A stretch of DNA of 64,000 nucleotides from Mesaphorura yosii (lineage: Eukaryota; Arthropoda; Collembola; Poduromorpha; Tullbergiidae): positions 124,001 to 188,000 of the forward strand of contig WIXG01000013.1 in the NCBI GenBank assembly GCA_009869945.1. Direction: 5' to 3'. Made by a program: the position numbers and the translations under genes. Positions within the stretch are counted from its first letter, which is position 1; each line of letters begins with the position of its first letter. Below the pieces are notes generated by a model. That model was given only the letters and a program-made list of their open reading frames with translations. It was not told the origin of the DNA and did no database searches. Positions 51,019 through 63,600 of this stretch are shown here, in pieces.

Positions 51019-52890
51019 TCAACCACAGTCATCCCCGTCTTCCATTTGCAGATGGAGGTAAGGATAAACTGGAGGCTTGGGCCCTCCTCGTTGTTTGTTT
51101 CGCAAGTAGGACATAATCAACATGCCCAGGCACACAAACAAACCGAGTAAAAGAAGGACCACCACTCCTATACAAGTTGGGGTTGAGTAGATTAGTTTTA
51201 TTGTTAGTCGATGAGCACACAGTCACAGCACACCGACAGATGTCAAAAGACTTACCTCCCACAAGTAGTCCAATCAAATCAAATAAGTGCCTTGAAGGCT
51301 TGCATTCTTCCTCCCAGTTATTCGGAATTTTTGACTTGGTTATCTCTATGAACTGTCCCAGTGGACAGAGAGTTGAGGCGCATCCAGGTACAAGCAGTCT
51401 CGATGGCATTTGATTGGTTCCATTTTTGTATAGAATCTGTTCGAAAGTTTACCTGGTCTGATTAGAAGTTAACACGCAACCTCAACCAAGCTTTCTCTCC
51501 GTGGCAAGTTCGAAAGACTCACCTCAATTAAGTATTCATTCGTGGATTTGTTTAAATATAACTCGAACATGACCGTCGCTGTGTACGGTGGACAATGCGC
51601 CTCGAAGACATCCATCACATTGAGCAGGGCGGCGACGGTTGTGTCGTGACCAGAATACATGAAGATTTTTCTTCCTTTGGCAGCACTTGCTGACGTCTTG
51701 TTCTCAATATTTTGTATGATGTCCTTCAGGAGGGGACCACCTTTCAATCGTTGCATTTCAGGAGTGTATGATATCATTTTGAAACTAAACGCTGCTACAT
51801 CAGTCATATTTTGCCAGTATTGGGGTATTATTTTTGCAGTCCACTCTGGTAAAGACATGTTGTACACTTGCTGAAACAGAAAAAGAATGATATACGACCA
51901 TGAGCTGAGTGTTAGGCTAATTTCATTAATCATCATTAATCATTAATTGATGTAGGCAAACCTCTATGAAGAGGACATCACGGACGTAATCCACGTCTTT
52001 TGGGCCAGCCACTTTTTCTCCCGTATTGTTGGTAAGCACTTCGTACAATAATTTATTGTCGTTGTTAATTTTTTGTACTTCGGCTGAATGTTGACTGAAA
52101 TCTTGTTCAAGTTGTTCGTATCTTGGACATGGAGCCTTCATGTTGAGTTTCTGTTGATAATCGTTAATCGTCAAAGCAATCCTATGTAACTTTAGCCTTT
52201 AGCCAACTTTCCTTTAGCTTTAGACAACTTAAATAGAGTTGCTTACATTGTCAATAATCGGCGAAAGGGAATGAACTGGGATTGGCTGCCATTTCAGTTC
52301 AGGATTCCAAAGACTGCGCCCAGAAGTCGGTGGATAAAGACCAGCCAAGTTTGATTCTACACTTGCTATTGCTCTGTCCACATCAGAACTTTGTACTAAG
52401 ATTTCGTATGGTGAATACGCCTCGCTAAGGAAGCCAGCATATCGGCGACGAAAATATTTTCCTAAATTGTAGTGTTGAATTTTTCCAATCTAATAATGAA
52501 ACACGTACTGCATGTTAACAAATCACCTTGTATCTAATGCTAACTAAGGCGTCTGTAATCTGTACCGTACCTTTGTTAGCTGACCGAATCCTTCTGGCCA
52601 AAAACTTTCGTTCCGGTACGGGTCCGTTGGGTAAGGCTCGACAGGATTTCTGTCTCCGTGCCTAAACACCTGTCAAGGGAATAATTTATTAATATTATGG
52701 ATAACGCGATGATGGATACGTGCCTCATTCTTAACGAGGAAATTCACAGAACTCAGCTTACCACTTGTACCAATTCTAGCTGTAATCCCTCTCTGATGCT
52801 ATCACCATCATCTTGCGCATTTAGTATGCTGAAACAAGTGGACAATGTTACCAGAACAAGAGAAGATATCACAGAAACTTCTCGCTTCAT
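51019..52890 (-). CDS. Histidine acid phosphatase, lysosomal membrane type (ACP2-like)
   Basis: Type I membrane phosphomonoesterase of the prostatic/lysosomal acid phosphatase family, with the active site in the lumen. Exons in transcript order: 52890-52762, 52669-52571, 52489-52247, 52150-51962, 51870-51523, 51436-51256, 51167-51019, giving 445 aa with all phases closed. Seen: signal peptide ([10 protein letters not shown]), catalytic F-R-H-G-D-R-N-P (His47), [20 protein letters not shown], and catalytic Y-S-G-H-D-T-T (about residue 295), then a cysteine pair in C-P-L and E-E-C-K. A C-terminal hydrophobic segment follows (about 395-420) with a short tail containing Y-P-Y-L, a Y-x-x-hydrophobic sorting motif like the one in the ACP2 tail. 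This favours lysosomal ACP2 over secreted acid phosphatases. It diverges from gamma-tubulin. Confidence 0.93.
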
Positions 52891-54391
52891 CGTAAATGGA
52901 AGAATGGAGTTGGTTCGTGGGTCCAGCCAGTTTGTCCAGTAGCCAGCATGAACTGATCACATTGAGAATCTTTCTAGCGTATTTATCACAGCATTTATAA
53001 GGATTTTTCCATCGGAAGCTTATTTTCTGTGTACGATTTAGTATAAAAATCTCCGCTCTGCAAGACTTCGTCCAAGACAAGAGCAGATGACCATCCAGTT
53101 CAACACCTTTGATATGATTTTAATATGGAGAACAAGTACCGACAGGCCAAATATCACTCCTAAAGGCCTGCCACGTGAAGTTCACAAGCTCACTTGGGGT
53201 TAAATACGACCCTGCTCTTAATTCATTCAAACGCTGAAGCTATTCACATGCACATGATGTTCCAGTAGCAATAAAAATAATTATCTCTTGTGGGAGGCAG
53301 TAGTATGTGACACGGCCGCAGTCGTAATAGTATTTGTAATCGTAATCATAATCACCCTCACTGACTTTATAGCTGCCGCTCACTGAGACACATTTATGGT
53401 CTGGCACTGGTTGTGGTTAATTTTCTGCTCCGCTTTGTATCAGGGACGAAGGTGGTAGTTACTTGTGACACGGCTTTCTTTCTGTTTTGGTGCACCTGCA
53501 CTGGAACTCTGGCACAGGCACTAAATGCTAATTTGTGTCCAATTCCCAATGCAGTGACGTAAATTTAAATTCGTTTTCTTGCGTATGGAAGTGTAACTTG
53601 TTGCATGTCCGCCCTTTCCTTCTCGTCGCAAATCTCTGTTGTCATTAGCTTGGCTGCGCCTTGGCGTTGGCGCGTGTGATGGATTTCGGGACTATTTTTA
53701 GTTTGGCATCACAAGATGAAAGTCTTGCCAAAAACAAATTGTTGTTTTAGTCCTTTAGTCAAGGTTTGGTGTATGAGGTCGTCTCGTCGAGTAGAGTAGA
53801 GATCATTAATTCCATTCGTCACTCCACATGCCACATGCTTTCCAAATCTCAAGATTCGCAATACTAGATTTGACATTTTCATTCGCAAGTTCACATGTGA
53901 TGATTCTGCGCATTTCTTCGCGAATTTTCTCATACTTGACATATTTTTCTCCAGTGCGTGCGGGAGAAACACAATTGCCAAGAAGTAGGCGGCTTATTAG
54001 CGACGAGTGCGAGTCGAGTCAAAGTCAAAGCGGAATTGCATTGGCAAAAAATATGAGACTTCATTGTTGGTGATTCAAGAGCGATGTTTTGTTTATAAAA
54101 TTTATCAGCGGAGAGCGCGAATTCAATTAACAGGTAAGAACACAATGCACTGAATGGGCATCGAGTCGAGTGCAGTTCTTATTCCCGCTTGAGAGAGGTT
54201 TATTGAACATCATTTGACAGTTCAAACTCAAGTTAGTGGATTCCAAATAAAATAGCATTTAGAATTAGAATTATTACTTCAGGTCGAAGCCCAATTTGCT
54301 TCCCCTTCTGACAGTGGAATTTATTTGTTGTAGAAAGTTCCTGTTAACACTTGCCTTTCGAGTAAACTTTACCTGGAAAAACTTAATCAAG
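52891..54391. other. Intergenic region between acid phosphatase and gamma-tubulin
   Basis: 1.5 kb between divergent genes, holding both 5' leaders and promoters. No coding sequence, repeat or RNA gene is recognisable. Confidence 0.45.
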
Positions 54392-56270
54392 ATGCCGTGC
54401 GAAATGATCACGCTCCAACTGGGCCAATGCGGCAATCAGAGTAAGTTAATTCTTTTAATTGGTCCATTCTAATTCTTGCTAGCATCTGATATTATTTTGT
54501 CCTTCGATTAGTTGGCTTTGAATTCTGGAAGAAGTTATGCGCTGAGCACGGCATTAATCCAGAAGGAACTTTAGAATCCTATGCCAAGGAGGGAGTGGAC
54601 CGTAAGGACGTGTTCTTCTATCAAGCAGATGATGAGCATTACATTCCAAGAGCTGTACTTCTGGACCTGGAGCCTCGCGTCATAAACTCGATTCTGACGT
54701 CGAATTATTCGAAGGTAAGCGTCATGACTTTATCCAATGGTTGAAAGAATAAAAGGCTGCAGGGGCTGGAAGTGCTGGAGCGATACCCCTGGTCGTGTGG
54801 GCTCGTGAGTCTAGTGCTTAAAAAACATTGTTTTGCACTTATAGTTGTATAATCCTGAAAACGTGTACCTATCGCAAGACGGCGGTGGTGCTGGAAACAA
54901 TTGGGCCGCGGGCTACGGACGGGGCGACGGTTTGCATGAGGAAATATTTGACATCATTGACCGTGAGGCGGAAGGTTCAGACAGTTTGGAGGGCTTCGTG
55001 CTCTGCCATTCAATCGCCGGCGGTACGGGTTCTGGAATGGGCTCATATTTGTTGGAAAAACTAACTGATCGCTTTCCAAAGAAACTCATTCAAACGTACA
55101 GTGTATTTCCAAATCAAGATGAGATCAGGTAAACACTTCCTTAACTGATCGATATCCAAGAACAACATACAGAACATGCTACCATCCTGTCTTCTTGCTT
55201 TAAATTTCAGTGACGTGGTTGTTCAGCCATACAATTCTCTGCTCACTCTGAAACGGCTGACAAGAAGCGCCGATTGCGTCGTCGTTTTGGATAATACTGC
55301 CTTGAATCGCATTGCGTCTGATCGATTGCACATTGAAAACCCATCTTTCACTCAAATCAACTCTTTGGTGTCAACCATTATGTCTGTCAGCACCGCCACA
55401 TTGCGATACCCTTCATTCATGAACAACGATTTAATTGGTCTCATTTCACCTCTCATTCCTACGCCAAGGCTTCACTTCCTCATGACTGGATACACTCCGT
55501 TGACATCAGAACATGAGTCAACATCCATCAGGAAAACCACTGTGCTGGATGTCATGAGAAGACTGCTGCAGCCGAAAAATATGATGGTGTCCACTGCTCA
55601 TGATCGTTCCGCTCATCACAAATACATCTCAATTTTGAATATTATTCAGGTAAACACTGTAACATTTATGGAAATAGAAGAATAAGTGAATTAATGTGAA
55701 TACTTCCTTGTAGGGTGAAGTTGATCCCGGACAAGTGCACAAATCTCTCCAACGTATTCGTGAGCGGAAGTTAGCGAACTTCATCACTTGGAGCCCAGCC
55801 AGTATTCAAGTTGCTTTGTCAAGAAAGTCGCCTTATATTCAAACTCCTCACCGAGTTTCCGGTCTCATGTTGGCTAATCATACAAACATTTCATCAGTAA
55901 GTTTTTTATGTGACGAAATGTCACCGATCGATCGATCATCACTGCACTGCTTCAACCGTCATTCTCTTTGTTAACAGCTTTTCAAGAGCGCCCTTCGCCA
56001 GTATGACAAATTAAGGAAGCGTGAGGCATTTCTGGATCAATTTCGCAAGGAGGAAATATTTGCTGATAATCTCAATGAACTGGATGATTCCCGGAATGTT
56101 GTGCAAGATTTGGTTGATGAGTATGAAGCAGCCACCACGGATAATTACCTGCAGTGGGGGCTGGATAAACTGGTTAGTTCATTAATCAATTTGAATCCAG
56201 TCGCATTCAGTAGTGTTTAAGATTTTCTTATCATTGCCTTGTTTTCCAGACTCAGCATGACGTCAAATAA
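54392..56270 (+). CDS. Gamma-tubulin
   Basis: GTP-binding tubulin of the gamma-tubulin ring complex, which nucleates microtubules at centrosomes. Exons 54392-54440, 54512-54714, 54845-55128, 55211-55649, 55714-55896, 55978-56172, 56250-56270, giving 457 aa, the usual length. Seen: start [30 protein letters not shown], the GTP loop [50 protein letters not shown] and [11 protein letters not shown]. These are gamma-specific rather than alpha or beta. Similarity to human TUBG1 is high throughout. The last coding exon is only seven codons including the stop. Nothing looks damaged. Confidence 0.98.
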
Positions 56271-56431
56271 ATTATGTACTGGTGGGAGCAATTTCGTGAC
56301 CATTATCCCAGCCCATAGTTTCAAGATTCAACGTCTTCAATGCCAATGATTTCTTCCGTTGTGTTTGCAAGTTTTGGATAGCTAAATATAATTTATTGAT
56401 TTTGTTGCTCTTATCTTTTCTATATTTCTAA

Positions 56432-56437
56432 AATAAA
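56432..56437 (+). terminator. Candidate polyadenylation signal for gamma-tubulin
   Basis: AATAAA 162 bases after the stop at 56270. Confidence 0.55.
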
Positions 56438-57595
56438 TCAGTTGTGTCATGATTTAAAATGATTCTATACATTATCATCCATCATTTCATCATTTTATAA
56501 TCATGCATACACGGAAAGTATGACCAATGATTGCACTGCAGCGTCATTATTCTTCTATTACTTCCGTTGGGTATAGGATCTCCAATCAAGATTGTAACCG
56601 TATCACGTAACAAAGTCGCCCTACTTATCTACTTTCCATAAATTGGACGAAGTGGACTTAAGGATTCATAAAGATCCCGGTGATCCGATAGATCTTCAGT
56701 ACGTGCTTTTCATGTTAAAAGAGCTAAACACGGACAGGATTCACTGCACAGACAAACCTTTGATATGAATAATTAAATTGGGTTCCTTCAGTTGTATCAG
56801 CATGCTTGCTTCTCACAAGTCACAAATACAAATGAACAACTGAATAATCTCGTCCGTCCCACGTTATGACCGACGCAGACTGGGCCTCTCACTGATGCAC
56901 TTGTCTCATTCTAGTCGCATCCGTATCTCAAAAGATGGTTTAGTGCTCGTGCTTGGTTCAGCGGTATTGAGCAGTAAGCCACTGCGCTTGTTCGAACAAC
57001 TTACAATAAAACCACTGACTTGCGACTTGCGGGACAGCCAGCCATGCTGTTGTATTTACGTTTTATTGCACTAGCAGCAGTAGTTAGTTAGTACTTTTTA
57101 GTACGCGGAGCACCACTGCACAACAAGATGGGCCACAGCAGTGAGCACGAGAAGCCAGTTCACCATTCACCAGTTGTATTATTAACGTAAATGGTAAGTA
57201 CGCAGTGATTCCGCTCGCAGCGCGTTCATTTAATAAGTGGCTGCTTTTATCAGTGAGTGTGGGCTGATTTAATTGAACTTCATTTGACTTGGACTTGGCG
57301 TCCATTTTGAGTTTACTGAGTATTTTGAGCAAATCTCGTTTTATTTTGTGATAAGCAGGTACCAGTTAAATATTTAACTAAGCATACTGTTCAACTGACT
57401 GTGTCGGGCCAGGCTGACGAAATCTTGAACATAAGGGCTATTGTGGTTAATTTTTCTTTTGAAGGGTGTACCTGGCTGGGTACCTTAATCTCGCCTTAAT
57501 TTCTGAAATCCTTTCACCAATTTCAGGATTTACTGAGTGAAGGGCCACTGCGTACAACATCTTCATCCGGCTCGTGATAATTGGACGAGGAAGGT
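56438..57595. other. Intergenic region before the third zinc-finger gene
   Basis: 1.15 kb with no recognisable gene. A pyrimidine-preceded acceptor (ttcag at about 57523-57527) sits 70 bases upstream of the next start codon and suggests a spliced 5' leader. Confidence 0.4.
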
Positions 57596-60217
57596 ATGGA
57601 TCCGAACAAGGAGCAAGAAGCTGCAGGTGAAAGTAGTAGCAACGTTAGACACAACAACGATGAGATGGATGAAAGCCGAGCGTCTGGAAACGATTTTAGT
57701 GAGGCATGTCAAGACGACATCACTGAGGCTGGCGATGAGGGTGATCCGTCTCGACAAACAGATGAAAATGAGGAGGAAGATCAGGAGATCGTACCTTATT
57801 GCATGGTGTGCAACTTTCCACGTGACCAGCAACCTCCGCCGATTGAAGAATCACGTCACCATATTTCCAGCGTGGAGTCCACTGCAGTTGAAAAGCATGA
57901 AGTCAAGGAGCTTCTTTTCAATGCGTGGGACATCGAAGTCAACGAAGAGGTCGACTCGCCATTTTTGGATCCCAACTACAAGTTGCCGCTGTGTTCGAAT
58001 TGCAAGTACAAGTGCGGTCAGCTTAAGTACATCAGCGCAAAAATCACGGAGTTGGAACGCGAATTCAACCGAATCCGGGAGGCGATGGCACATACAATAT
58101 GCGATGTTGTCGGAGTGGCAGATCATCTTCATGATTACAACAACGAGGAAGATCCGCTTCTGGAGGCACGACGAGTTCGACAAAAGGAGATTAATACGAT
58201 CCAAGAATTTGTTCATTTGAGTAAGTGAGAAATTCAAAACTTATCAAAATTAAGCTGAAGCCAGATTACCGAGACATTTTTCACTGATTTACTAAATGAA
58301 ATGAATTTCCAGAATGGTGGAACATCCACAGAGATGAGACCTCGATGCTATTGCCTTCCCCATATGATACCGCTGGCCTTGTGCGAGAGACCGTAAAGAA
58401 TCTACGGCACATACCGCTGACAATGTGGCAAGACTCAAAGGTTGTCCCGAAGAGACATGTTCAAGTTCCAAATCCAAGACATGGGAAGGTGAATCCTACC
58501 TCCATACCTTTTGCATCACTTCCGAAGGGAGCTTTTACAACAATGCCGACACGAATACGGAGAACAGCGGCAGACGTACAGAGAGAAAGGAGTGAAATGA
58601 TCAGACGAGGAATTAAAATTCCCAATTTAGGCGGAGGATTTCGTAATAGGACAACCGGAGCGGGCACGACAGGATACGACAAGCAATTTGGACAGCTACA
58701 TGCATACACTCAGAATGGCGGCAGTCGCAGTGGAATTCGAGGTCGTCCTCCAAAATATCAACCATCCACTTCCGCAATGGCACGTAAAGGACAAATGGCT
58801 ATTGATAGAAAGATTATTCAGCGATCGAGCGGGTCGGGTGGAGAATTCAACATGCCCGTTCAGGGACTAGGAGGCGATGATTTTGAGGATTTCAATGAGA
58901 ACTCCACCAACGACAGTATGAGCATGACAGGTATGAGTGAAGGCTACGAAGATGATGACGGGCAACTCAGCGACTGGAATTCCAACCAAAATGAGCAAGG
59001 GTACAGCCAACTGGACCAATTTGAAGACACTGTTGGCGCTGGACACTTTTTGGAAGGTGGTGGTCACTTCATGGAAGGTGGGGGACACTTTATGGAGGGC
59101 GGCTATGATGACTCGGAATCTGTGGGGAACATGGATGATGAAGATGGGTAAGCTGTCTTCAAGTTTGCGTGAACTTCAACAATTTACGTTCAACTCTCCC
59201 TACCTTGAATGCTAGACAAATCAATGATACCAACGATGACATCGAGTATCATCAGAATGAGGAAGGGCTTTACGTGTGCCCATTTTGCAATAAACAGTAA
59301 GTTTCTATCATACAATTTGATTTGAGATACAAAGCATCAATTGCAATTATACTAATTGCAATTTATTTATCCTTTAGATTCATCCACAAATATCCATATC
59401 GCGATCACTTGAAGACTCATACTGGTGAGACTATTTCTTTACAATATTCAAGAGTGCAATAAATTGATGTTTTGTTCTTATGAAATAGGTGAAGGACCAA
59501 AGTGTGACGTTTGTGGTAAGATATTTCCAAAAAATCACAATTTAATGCTGCATATGCGAACCCACACTGGTGAAAAGGTGAGAAAATTGATGTTTCAGAT
59601 CTTTGAATTATTCGAAAGTGACACCAATAACTTCAACTAAATAATATTTTGCTTTTTGTTTAGCCATTCTCATGCGAAATTTGTAAGAAAGGATTCGCTG
59701 ATAAATCCAACTTAAAAGTACATATGCGCGTCCACACTGGAGAAAGGTGAGTGGACTAACTTGGTCATTGTTTAATTCTGTTAGTCATTCCCAGATCCCT
59801 GGTTAACTATCTTCTTATTCTAGACCGTATCAATGTGAGTGCGGCGAAACCTTTGTCAACTCGTCGAGACTTGTCATTCATCGCAAACTGCATACAGGTA
59901 AGATTACACTCTTAGCGCCAATGTAGAATTCCAGATGGCTACCCGACCCGATACTTGGTGGAGATTAGCCGAAGGTGCCTCAACATTTGTATTTTGCAGG
60001 AGCGACGCCATTTTTCTGTGATATTTGCCAGAAGGCATTTGTTTCTGAGACTCAATTGCATTCCCATCGCAAGAATCATTTCACTAATTCAAAACCAAAG
60101 CCAAAGCGTAGCTCAATAAATGACTCGGATCAAGTAGCAGCTCAGCAACAGCAAGCCCGAGTCATGACCATGAGCAGTCGAAGTGGACGAACAATTATAC
60201 CAAAGAGAAGAGTTTAA
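57596..60217 (+). CDS. C2H2 zinc-finger protein with ZAD-like N-terminus (five fingers)
   Basis: Probable nuclear DNA-binding protein. The ATG at 57596 is the first after an in-frame stop at about 57578. Exons 57596-58220, 58313-59147, 59216-59296, 59378-59424, 59489-59577, 59664-59746, 59824-59897, 60000-60217 give 683 aa with all phases closed. Seen: acidic N-terminus, Cys pair Y-C-M-V-C near residue 70, second pair L-C-S-N-C-K about 70 residues on, then a helix (K-I-T-E-L-E-R-E-F-N-R-I-R-E-A). A Gly/Arg-rich middle and an acidic stretch with three G-H-F-M-E-G-G-like heptads come before five C2H2 fingers, each split over its own small exon. The fourth finger has a C-x-C spacing (Y-Q-C-E-C-G-E-T-F) instead of C-x2-C. 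TGEK/R-type linkers join several fingers. Target and role are unknown. Confidence 0.86.
59038..59100 (+). repeat. Three-copy coding heptad repeat
   Basis: Three 21-base units (59038, 59059, 59080) encode near-identical heptads of the form G-G-H-F-M-E-G in the zinc-finger protein. Silent differences between copies (ttc/ttt, gaa/gag) show it is not very recent. Confidence 0.8.
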
Positions 60218-60400
60218 ATGGCAATCACGAGCACTGATATTTCGGGTGGATAAAAGTATTCATGTTCCATAAGAATGCGCGGCCTGTTAAAGTTAAGGCT
60301 CCATTCGTGTACACTTGTTTTTCAAATCCCTTTCATGCGGCCGACGCTTTGGTGTTCAAGACTAATTACGGTCACTCTTTTTTTCCTGTTCAGCCCAGTT

Positions 60401-60406
60401 TTTATT
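60401..60406 (-). terminator. Candidate polyadenylation signal for BBS7
   Basis: TTTATT on the + strand, AATAAA on the - strand, 260 bases after the BBS7 stop. It lies inside the probable 3' UTR of the convergent zinc-finger gene. Confidence 0.45.
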
Positions 60407-60542
60407 ATTAAGACTTTTCATGACCCGGTTGCCTACCTCTGTTAAATTATAATTCTATGTATCATGTAACTCTAGCTAAGTTTTCTGACGGTTGTGACTG
60501 CATTTAACTTTAATTATCTTAGAAAAACTATTATCAATCACA

Positions 60543-60548
60543 AATAAA
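60543..60548 (+). terminator. Candidate polyadenylation signal for the third zinc-finger gene
   Basis: AATAAA about 325 bases after the stop at 60217. Its transcript end would overlap that of BBS7. Confidence 0.5.
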
Positions 60549-60665
60549 CTGACTAGTATAAGTGCTATTTTGGTACTATTAAAAGCATATTTTGATAACA
60601 AAGGAATTGCCTTCTTGTCGGTCAATTATTCATGCAATACCAGGCGAAAATTCGAAAATCGTGAG

Positions 60666-63600
60666 TTAACGCGGTGGTGCCTGGAAAAAATCGATTAGCT
60701 CATCAAAATTATGTTTCTCCAACACGTCCACGAGAAGAGGCACGCGATTCTTGACATTCACTCCATCGTACTTGTGTTTGTCGATGTACAAGTCTGTTAT
60801 CATTCCTGCAGTCACACAAAGCAAAAACATTTTTCGTAAACATGAGATTATTGCTCAAGATAATAGAAAGAGACGCCAGCAAGCCGACTGCGACTACCAT
60901 AAAGCCTCTCGAGATAAGATGGCTGGCGCTTGTACGTTGTTCGGAGAGTGTCCGCATTTTGCAGGATGTACTTGTACTCTGACGAAAGAAGCTGTTGAAC
61001 GTCTGGCTCGTGTGCTTCGATTTCTTTCAGGGCGTCGATGAGTTGAACCTGCAAAACAGAACGGCACAGGGTCCAAGACAAAAGGAGTCGGTCAGGCATC
61101 TTTCGTGGCAGCCGTCTTTGCTGCTCTGTTGTGCCATTATTTCATAAAATGAGACCTGCTTTGACAAAGCCAGGAATCCTTCAAGCTTCGGCCGAATTAA
61201 CTGCAGCGTGTGCAGCACGCTCTCTTCATTAAACTCTGGATCAAAGAAAAATCATCAGTCAGCGCTTTTGTCGCGGACAATGAAAGCCAAGGCTGTCTGA
61301 GGATTGGAAATCTGTGTCGCCGGTGGGGCAACAAGGCATACCGAAATCAAACTCCAGCTGAATCTTTTTCTTGGTCGCTTGTTTTGTAAGGCAGTCTTTC
61401 AGAATGCTGATGGTTGAAATGTTGTCCGACTTAAATTCAGCACTGCCTTTACTATAATTCATGGGAATTCGAGTGACGTAAGTCAACAAGCAAGGCAGGA
61501 AAATGGGACATGCAGCAATAAATACGGTGGCAGTACGAATCAGCAAGTCACGTGCCCAGTGTCAATGCTGAACATAAGCGGTCGACTACCCTCCGCCGTG
61601 GCCGTCTCACATACCCGTAAGTGCATTGTAGCAGCGTTTCCAGGAAGGACGACACAAACGTCACGTTCGCAGTTTCACCCTGCGGTGCCCGCTCAGGAAT
61701 TTCAGGCAGGCAGAAACTTATCCACGACTTAAAGGCAATGCAGCAAGGCGGGTAGACAGGAAAGAGAAGAGATTCGGCATAAACTTCTTTCATTTTAAAC
61801 AATGACTAATTGTAAACAAACTTTGTCTTAAAATGTATTCCTTACGTGCATCTCCGCAGCGCTAAATTGACCCTTCAAGGTTAGCACATTGTACGGTCTA
61901 AACGATCAGACGAGACAGAGACAAACAACAAAATCATGAATCAGAGTCAGAGCATTCATTAAGATTTTCATGCGGTCATTGTAATTGTAGATTGTAGCTC
62001 GAGCTCCTGCTTCGGAGTTTTTACACCCGCTCTTAGCATAACACAGCGAAAGCATAAAGTTTAACGTACCGGTACAGGTCGAAGGAGTGACAACGCACAT
62101 GCAGGGACAGGGGCTTGATCACAAACGTACTGACTTGACAACACTTCGGTAGAGTGCGAGGAGTCGTGTAGGCTTTGATTTTTCCATGCTGCCCCTCTAT
62201 AGTGCGAATTCTGACTTCGATCCTCATTGTATTTGCTTGACATCGAAAGGTTGTGAGCAGAAAGTTTCCGCTCTGTAACGAACACGAGTCAGTTGCAGTC
62301 GCGAGTTTAACGATGCAAGATTCTTATAGATTCTTTGAGACAAGACTGACTGAGATTTGTTAAAGGAACGTACGCCAGGCTCCACTTGGCTAAAGCTGAC
62401 GACCGCCGAATTCTTCTCCACGTCCAACAGATCCACCGGAACATCGCTCTGAATTAGAATCGTGTCGATCGGCGATTCGACTTCGATGGTAAGCAGATAA
62501 GACGCGTCCTCCTTATTTAAAACCATCTGCATCGTAAAATTTGCATATGATCATCGAATATCAACAAACAATACAAATGTAAGTCCCGTCAAGGTCTCAT
62601 CCCATTGCTTTAACCTTTTCATTGATTATGAAGTACGGTATTGCTGATAGTCCACCAAATTGGCTTTTGGTGGCTGCTTGGTACCGATCACGCTCAATGC
62701 CAACCTTTTCTTGTAGCTCCTCAATTTCCGTTCTGAAAAAGCAGCAGCAGGCATCGTTCTTGAGATTTGGTTCAGAGGCTTCACTCGCTTCTTCAGACAT
62801 TTTGAAGACGCTGTCTCAGTGTGAGATTTTCTCACAATGATGACTGCACTCACTTGAGCTTGGTCAGCTGTTGGCGTGTGTCTTCGGAAATGCTCAAATT
62901 GCCTTCTGCAACTTTGACTTTCTTATCAGTTATTTCAGTAGTTAGTCCAAAAACCCATCCTGTGCACATTACATTTCACAAACGAACAGAGCGTCAAATT
63001 TCAGTAGCGACTCGTAAATGTAATTTGAACTAAAAAATCGAGACTCCTCTGACCTGAATACGTGACGACTAGAATTTCCTCGAATCCTTTGCTTCCAAAT
63101 ATTCCACCCTGAATGCTTGTAATGCTTTCGTGGCACGACTATGAAAGAAGGGAAACATGGGTCGTTATCCTTAACTGAGGCGCATGTTCAAGTAAAGAAC
63201 ATTCCATCATACGTGTGAGAAAATGAGTTTTGGGACGACCGATTGATAGTCTTCGGGGTCCAGAGAATAAACTTGGATATTGCCATCATCGAAACCGATA
63301 ATCAGCTCCTTATTACCATCAGTTGTCAGGTCGTAGAAATCCATGCACGTAATTCCAGCCAGGCTTTGTGAGTTCATTGTCCATCGAATTTGTCCTTCAA
63401 CCCTAGAGAAGAAAAACCGTCTCGGGTTGCTAATCGCCAAATTGACATCCACTGTGATATAAACATGCTACTCTGTCCATTTAGAGAGTTGACACTTACT
63501 TGCCCATTGTCACCAGTCCAAACTTTCCATCTTGTGTCCCGTACAGCAAATCAGCGCCATTTTCGCCGCCGTCTCCGTTAAGCAGTGCCAGGCAGGTGGG

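Noticed and set aside
62224-62373. Stop codon in BBS7 after V-K-Q-I-Q
   Set aside because: An intron with acceptor just before 62272 shifts to the conserved F-R-C-Q-A-N-T frame, so there is no disruption.
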